A stretch of DNA of 64,000 nt, taken from NCBI GenBank assembly GCA_949825045.1, contig OX463815.1, positions 16,981,231 to 17,045,230 of the forward strand. Direction: 5' to 3'. The notes beneath the pieces are model-generated. The model saw only the letters and a program-made list of their open reading frames with translations, ran no database searches and was not told the DNA's origin. Both the position numbers and the translations under genes were made by a program. Positions within the stretch are counted from its first letter, which is position 1, and each line of letters opens with the position of its first letter. Of the stretch, positions 58,793 through 64,000 are shown piece after piece. Origin of the DNA: Argyresthia goedartella (taxonomy: Eukaryota; Arthropoda; Insecta; Lepidoptera; Argyresthiidae).

Positions 58793-59531
58793 AGCGGGCT
58801 ACTCACACGCCTGCCGCAGGCGCAATCTAGGGTTAGGGTGGACGGGGCAATTTAGGAATTGTCTTTACACACTTTCCTGCCATTCAGTGTGAGAGTATAC
58901 GTTGCGCTAAACACACGCGTTGAGAATGGCACCAGTTAGTACTGGTGGTCTAAATATCAAAAGATCGGCTTAGCCCTGGCTCTTTCTGTTGAGCTACCGC
59001 AAAAAAAAGGAAAAGGAGATTCTGGGAGAAGAAGTGGCTACAGAAACGAAGTAAGTTGTGCCACATGAATATTATGAAAGAATTGGAAGTAGATGACCTT
59101 AAAATCTTTTACGAATGGACATTGCTTCTTTTGAAGTTTGCTGTCTCATGTCACGGTTAAAATAATGATTGTGTTTTTTATCCCACATGTGAGACCGGTC
59201 CTTAAACACATCTACAATCCGCGTCCAAACTTCACGCTCGTTATCCGCCGCTATCTTGATTGACTCGCGTGCACTCCGCGTGGCAGTTACCGACGTACTG
59301 CTTGAGAATGAGAAATTGCCCCAATTGCGCCACACACGCGGCAACGGGGCAGGGCGGCTGGGATAATCTAGGGAGCTAAGAAGGTCTTGCGCCCCTGCTG
59401 CCCGGCCGCAGGGCCAATCTAGGAAATTGCCCCTGCTTGCCTATACACATCACAATTAAGGAAGCAATTAAGGGTCATCCCCACTCTTACACCCTAGATT
59501 GCCCCTGCGGCAGGCGTGTGAGTAGCCCGCT
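58793..59531 (-). mobile_element. 739-bp PIF/Harbinger-like element, arm B
   Basis: The terminal inverted repeats (AGCGGGCTACTCACACGC then CTGCCGCAGG, about 40 bp) are at 58793 and 59531. The flanks are TAA (58790-58792) and TAT (59532-59534). Arm A keeps TAA at the corresponding outer side, so the original duplication was TAA, the 3-bp type used by Harbinger elements. It carries the MADF-like frame 59344-59099 and no nuclease, so it is non-autonomous. Confidence 0.65.
59099..59344 (-). pseudogene. MADF-like frame in the Harbinger-like element, arm B
   Basis: The second copy of the 81-residue frame at 57128-57373, with a handful of substitutions. Same caveats: possible MADF/Myb-SANT segment (WDKKHNHYFNRDM), doubtful N-terminal third. 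Confidence 0.35.
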
Positions 59532-60306
59532 TATTGTGCAGTCTGATGATGATTTAATTATAAATTGGCTGGCGAGGAAGAAGAATAAAATCCCCTTCTT
59601 GGATGTTTATGTGTGTGACGTCACTGTTTCTATTTCCCACGACATCAACACAGGCTAACCTAGTGTGGGGCCAGAAGCAATGAATGTGCCTGTACACTGG
59701 ATCTAACAGCAAGATGTAGTCAAGTTTTACGGGGCTTTTAGGGACATCATTCTGAAGAACATTCCCTATGAAATCAATTTGATCAGAGCAACTTTATTTT
59801 TTACTTCTCTATACATTTTGGGCCGAGCGATCATCTGATTTGTATGGAGAAGAGAGAAATTAAGTTAGACTGCACAATCGGGTTCATAGTGAAAGTTGTT
59901 CAGAATGATGTTACTAACAACCCCTTCAAATATGACTACACCTTTCTGTTACACCCTGCATGCTCATGTTTATGTTTACTATGCTCAGGTAGCTGAATAG
60001 TATTATTTATTTATGAAATCCGCAAATAATATATTTTGCGAGCAATCTGAGTTTAATGCAAAAAAAAGCATTATTAAAGCAAATAACTACTTACTGATTA
60101 ACCATACACAGTTGCATATACATATTATGCAGCATCGCTGGCCGCAATTATAATTTTTCCCCAGCGATGGGCTGGCCCCATGCCACGCAAAATGGAATTC
60201 ATATAGAATAAGGCCCACGTTCAGGCCGTATGGGTCTCTGCCAGCTCTTGTTGAAATATTTAGTTAAGTTGTTTCTTTTTTCGTAATTTGGGTGTATGTT
60301 TCTCTG

Positions 60307-60330
60307 GTAAGTAAGTAAGTAAGTAAGTAA
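60307..60330. repeat. (GTAA)n microsatellite, arm B
   Basis: Inverted counterpart of the arm A repeat at 49901-49928, one unit shorter. Confidence 0.9.
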
Positions 60331-60416
60331 GTTTATTCAAGTAGGCACAATATATATATACACTTTGTGGGTAGCGTCCCATACTAGAAAAATCCGTTTC
60401 ATGGGACAGCTTAAGG

Positions 60417-60858
60417 GATTACATATGGCCAGAAATGCATCTTTAGCTTCAATTCTAGGCTAAACTAGACAACATAAAAATGTAGGATAAAAATATGTTA
60501 TAAAAGGTCTATAAAAGAGATAAGAATGGACTTTTATAATTACCGAATATCTGTTATATTTTCGCAATGCTTTATTATTCAACTAAATGAACAAGCGCTC
60601 GGAGACGAAATCAGTTTCCTATATGAAACTTACACGCAAAAATAGGTAAAAAAAGAGGTTTTTTTTTGGTTGTTTTATTTTATTTTTAATGTTATTATTA
60701 CAGGAGTTTAGTAATATTTTCTATAATTTTCTTGGTCTCGGAGCTCGGGCTGCCCCGCGGGGCTCTGCGCGGGAGCATGCGTCAGTCTGCTTCGACGCGA
60801 TGCGACGGGTATTTGTTTTCTTTGTCTAATTCTTAATGCCATTGGCCTTTGTTCAGCC
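60417..60858. mobile_element. 442-bp insertion present only in arm B
   Basis: CTTAAGG flanks both ends (60410-60416 and 60859-60865), and arm A has a single 'ccttaag' at the site. The insert has AT-rich and GC-rich halves (GGGCTGCCCCGCGGGGCTCT) and runs of T. No terminal repeats or coding domain were recognised. The 7-bp duplication suits a LINE/SINE-type insertion or a 7-bp-duplicating DNA element. Confidence 0.7.
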
Positions 60859-62084
60859 CTTAAGGTTACATCGTGCCTATTTAAGTAATATTCTAATCTA
60901 AAATGCATTAGGTAAAGTTAAACATCAAAATAAAAAATAAAATAATGATACAATTTTGTCGCACTTTGATCTCTAAGTAATTGCCAAAAGAAGATTCTCA
61001 ACAGATTCATAATTTACAGTTATTAGCCATTTTATCAACTGATTTTTATGTTTATTGCCTCGTTCATTTATTTCTAGTACAATTAGTTTACTTATCTTGT
61101 TGTGACGTTGGTGTTACGCAATTTCTGTTGATTATATATTTCGTCACTTTCCCGTGTATCATCATACTAAGTACTTATACAGTTTCTAGCTAGTAAGTAA
61201 ATAACGTAGAAAATAAATGTAATACATTTATATTAGTTTTATTTATTTTCTATGTCTGGTATATTCATGAATAGTCAAACCACTTTTGAAGTAGGTATAA
61301 ATTTTACTGTGTTATGGACTTTTCACTCGAAAAACAAGGGTTTTTCGAGTGAACCCTTAAAGGTAAGGGTTAAGAACTTAGCATAAGATCTATTCAAATA
61401 GTGGCAGAAACCGATTGTGAAAAACCAGGTCTTTTTTTTTGAAACTGAAATGCTTATTTAAAAAAATATTCTTATTACGGAAACTATACCAATCCTAAAA
61501 TTTTTAAGAAAACCCTTGGTAATATAGGTATTTACAAACATTACCTGAAAAATATAGATGGTACATGTATTAAATAGAGGGAGAAAAAATATTTTAATAC
61601 CACATACTAACTTATAAATGCACCTGGTTACATACATAGAGTATGAAGGTAGCCGCACCAATACCTTTGTAAACAACAGTTTGCTATCTTACACACAAAA
61701 TAAAGATACCTTATCCCCATGCAAGAAATTTGAATACCATTAGTGCGGTGGTACGGAACCCTTCGTGCACGACTCCGACATGCACTTGATCGTTTATTTT
61801 AAATTTAGATAATAGGTCGTATTTTTGATTCCAGCATAAATTGTTTTTTATTAGTCTTTCTTTACAACTACTTTGACACTGCTTAATTTTGTGTCATATC
61901 TAGAAAACCTTGCTAAAAGATAGCTGTGAAGATGACACTTTACTTTAGATTATAGGTACAACAAACAAAACAGACAAATTAAATAATAAGATATCAAATA
62001 TCCATAAAAAAATCTTTTAATTACAATCTCTACAAAACACGAAATGCTTAGCGGTTATTATCCGACGAAATAATGACGTCATCA

Positions 62085-63017
62085 TTAGCCGAAGCTGTCA
62101 CCGGACCACGGAGACAAAGTGGGCAGAGGCGGCGGGGGACCTCCTGGCACGAGGCTTCTTTTGGTGGGTCCAGCCAAACCACCCAAACCCCGTGGAGACG
62201 AGTAATAGGAAGGGTCATCCGGAAGCGGAGTCTCTTGTCCTAACATAAAATGTTCCAAGTGGGGTTCTGTGACCGCACGATGCCTACGTGTCCAAGCAAC
62301 AGCATCCAGCGGTGCCAGGCCTGAGGTCTTTGTAGCACTTCTTCGTGCTTCAGGACGATGTTTGTGCTGAGCGAAGTTTTGGCCAGCTGATGTCAAATCA
62401 GCACCCGAGAAAGATGCCACTAATGGCGCCGTGGTCGCAGATAGATGCGGAGGCTCACTCGTCTCGTGGTAGTAGTATTCTTCCCAGCTCGGTGTCGTCG
62501 GCTTTTGTGTGGTTGGCACATAGCCCTGTTTAGGGACGGTCTGTTCCGGGTTCCAGGCTGGGAATCTGGCCGGGTGTTGCGGGAAAGCTGGTTGCTCCTC
62601 AGCACCTAGTTGGCTCCATTCCGGTGCTTGCTCGACGGGGCGAGATAATTCTTCAACCGCGGGTTGGTCCAAGAGCGGAGCTTGCGTGGGACGAAGATTG
62701 ATTTGGGGTCTGTGTGTAGTCGATGGTCTCCTGTAGATGTACGCTCCAACGTCCTCTTCTCTATTCTCGACGTGAGCCGGCTGGTCTCTCCGGATGTGCT
62801 CGAAGTTGTAGATGATGTGTCGGGCGCTGGGGTTCACCCAGAAATCCTTGCTGTAGATGACGTCATTGGCGTCTATGGACGGGATCTCCGGCGCAGCGGC
62901 GGGAACAAAGTGGGGCGCTACTCTCGCTGGCTCTGGGGTGCTGGTGTAATAGTAACTGCTGCCCGGTGGCATGGCGTATGCAGTTGCCAGTAGAGTCACA
63001 ACTAAAAACCACAACAT
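62085..63017 (-). CDS. Secreted Pro/Glu-rich protein, intact palindrome copy
   Basis: A single exon encodes 310 residues. The ATG at 63015-63017 is chosen because it starts a clear signal peptide (MLWFLVVTLLATAYAMPPG). The mature part is rich in Pro, Glu, Tyr and Thr: DFWVNPSARHIIYNFEHIRR, a charged middle, PEWSQLGAEEQPAFPQHPAR, two TTQKPTTPSWEEYYYHE-like stretches and a polyproline end (GGPPPPLPTLSP). No known domain is recognised. A matrix or cuticle-associated secreted role is inferred only from composition. TATAAA lies about 110 bp upstream on the minus strand, and an ATTAAA signal about 65 bp past the stop. Arm A holds a frameshifted copy at 34925-35751. Confidence 0.82.
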   Translation of the reverse strand: MLWFLVVTLLATAYAMPPGSSYYYTSTPEPARVAPHFVPAAAPEIPSIDANDVIYSKDFWVNPSARHIIYNFEHIRRDQPAHVENREEDVGAYIYRRPSTTHRPQINLRPTQAPLLDQPAVEELSRPVEQAPEWSQLGAEEQPAFPQHPARFPAWNPEQTVPKQGYVPTTQKPTTPSWEEYYYHETSEPPHLSATTAPLVASFSGADLTSAGQNFAQHKHRPEARRSATKTSGLAPLDAVAWTRRHRAVTEPHLEHFMLGQETPLPDDPSYYSSPRGLGGLAGPTKRSLVPGGPPPPLPTLSPWSGDSFG

Positions 63018-63123
63018 ATCGCTGCAAAGCGTAACGTAAAATTTTGGGTATTGGTACCTAACCGTGCAACCTGCTTGTTGATCTGTCCGACAGTTATGGC
63101 AATCGGACTAAACTAAGTCACAG

Positions 63124-63129
63124 TTTATA
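63124..63129 (-). promoter_or_regulatory. TATA box of the arm-B secreted protein gene
   Basis: TATAAA on the minus strand, about 107 bp before the ATG and conserved in arm A at about 34811. A candidate initiator (ACTTAGTTTAG) follows within 20 bp. Confidence 0.5.
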
Positions 63130-63265
63130 AAGATGTGTAATAACTAATTAGGTCAGCATTTTTGTAAACAGGTGAACAATTTAATGATAATTATATAAAA
63201 TTTGGTATAGCTATCAAAAAATATCAGGTTTTACATTTGATTAGTAGGTATACCTAATTCAATCT

Positions 63266-63811
63266 GTCAAGTGCGGGTCGGACTCACACACGAAGGGTTC
63301 CGTCCCATCGTACAAGAAAACTTAAACGAATAAAAAACCAAAAAAAATGTACGTTCTTGGTTTCGAAAACTGTCACTACTGATTGACGATCCGCCGTCAA
63401 ACCAATGAGGGTTTTTTGATACTTTTTCTGCCACCAGGCGGCGCCTCGTAGGCGTCAGGTCTAAACAGCTGTCAGATAGTACAAAGTCAGAAAACCCTCA
63501 TTGCGTCACTGACGATAATAAAAGCTCCCACGAAATTTTCTTTTATAATATCATTAAGTATCTTGTACGGGGGATTAAAACACCTCTCTTGTATGGGAAC
63601 TCCCTTTATTTTATAAAATCTCCCGTAGTTCATTATTTGTTGCTGTAGCGGAACATGAAAATGACAACTTTCTACCTATTACGGCCATGGCCGTATGACT
63701 TCATGAGATACAGCCCACTGACGGACAGACGAATAGACAGACAGATGGAAAGACGGTCAGCGGAGGCTTAGTAATAGGGTCCCGTTTGAGACCTTTCGGG
63801 TACGGAACCCT
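63266..63811 (-). repeat. Lepidopteran dispersed repeat, arm B, with nested MITE
   Basis: Inverted copy of 34154-34597. It is longer by the 93-bp MITE at 63407-63499 and small indels. Confidence 0.7.
63407..63499. mobile_element. 93-bp MITE, arm B only
   Basis: The ends GAGGGTTTTTTGA and TCAGAAAACCCTC are inverted. AT is duplicated on both sides (63405-63406, 63500-63501), and arm A reads 'aaccaattgcgtc' without it. The core contains GGCGGCGCC. Superfamily unassigned. Confidence 0.8.
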
Positions 63812-64000
63812 GGAAATTAGTTATGACTGAATGAATGCGGTTTCAAAAGCTACTTTTTGTATTTAAAACACAAACTACTAAGGAGATCTTTGGGTTGTGA
63901 TGTGTTTTGTGTCTGTAAGAAATTACTCTTATCAGCATTGTCAATAAAACACCACAGTCAACGTTAATATTTTTACTTAACAACAACGGATAAAATTTAT

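Larger units (their letters stand above)
57485..58987. other. Palindrome centre (spacer between the arms)
   Basis: This is single-copy in the window. It contains a LINE endonuclease fragment (57630-57884) and two degenerate copies of a repeat reading 'gatacttgcaagg.aatcaaaa...gagtactt' (about 57890-58000 and 58135-58255). It also contains a SINE (about 58330-58450) and the left end of the Harbinger-like element (58793-58987). No host gene is supported. Confidence 0.6.
58988..64000 (-). repeat. Arm B of the very large imperfect palindrome
   Basis: It is the inverted counterpart of arm A without arm A's four insertions. It runs off the window end, matching arm A down to 33972. Besides the gene at 62085-63017 and the elements listed separately, the sequence at 59535-60416 and 60859-62084 has no supported gene. 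A 70-residue frame at 60981-61193 is kept open in both arms but has no signature. Confidence 0.92.

Noticed and set aside
60708..60908. 66-codon minus frame in the 442-bp arm B insertion
   Set aside because: It runs from flanking host sequence into the insertion, with no domain and biased composition.
1..64000. CRISPR arrays, operons, rRNA genes, bacterial or phage genes
   Set aside because: None seen; spaced short repeats here are microsatellites, LINE tails or transposon subterminal repeats.

Overview
The window is eukaryotic and looks like a moth or butterfly (Lepidoptera) nuclear genome. It is AT-rich, its genes have short GT-AG introns, and it carries lepidopteran cuticle and mitochondrial-P450 genes. 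It also holds repeats I recognise as typical of Lepidoptera: a dispersed repeat with a CCGTCCGTCC core, an RTE-type 3' end reading CCCAGCAGTGGGAC, and tRNA-derived SINEs. About two thirds is transposon-derived. There are no rRNA genes, CRISPR arrays or prokaryotic features.

Layout. 1-6.2 kb: a Crypton tyrosine-recombinase element, broken by a 2,237-bp LTR-like insertion and a 37-bp triplication, with a deleted sister copy directly abutting it. 6.3-13.4 kb: a CR1-like LINE copy, small LINE and THAP fragments, then a Ty3/gypsy element with both LTRs but no reverse transcriptase. 13.4-25.1 kb is the genic island: a mitochondrial-clan cytochrome P450 (seven exons seen, 5' end missing), convergent with a 512-residue repetitive secreted protein; that gene is divergent from a small RR-type cuticle protein; then a 262-residue secreted acidic protein whose non-coding first exon lies 3.4 kb upstream. 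25.9-33.7 kb: a CR1-like LINE into which a near full-length copy of the same family has inserted.

From about 33.97 kb to the window end the DNA is one very large imperfect palindrome. Arm A (33972-57484) and arm B (58988-64000 and beyond) are inverted copies of one segment around a 1.5-kb centre. Arm A contains four insertions absent from arm B: an RTE tail, a 4.5-kb CACTA-like transposon, an 8.4-kb errantivirus-like provirus and a 6.2-kb BEL/Pao element. Arm B contains a 93-bp MITE and a 442-bp insertion absent from arm A. Each arm therefore gives the empty site for the other's insertions, which fixes element ends and target-site duplications to the base. The arms also carry two copies of a secreted-protein gene: open in arm B (62085-63017) and frameshifted in arm A (34925-35751). 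The palindrome's inner breakpoint lies inside a small PIF/Harbinger-like element.

The host genes (cuticle or structural secreted proteins, one P450) do not form an obvious pathway. I see no convincing new defence or regulatory system. The most unusual thing here is the structural record: the transposon-loaded palindrome and the tandem Crypton pair. Provirus-like elements are described with their breaks only; nothing is reconstructed.
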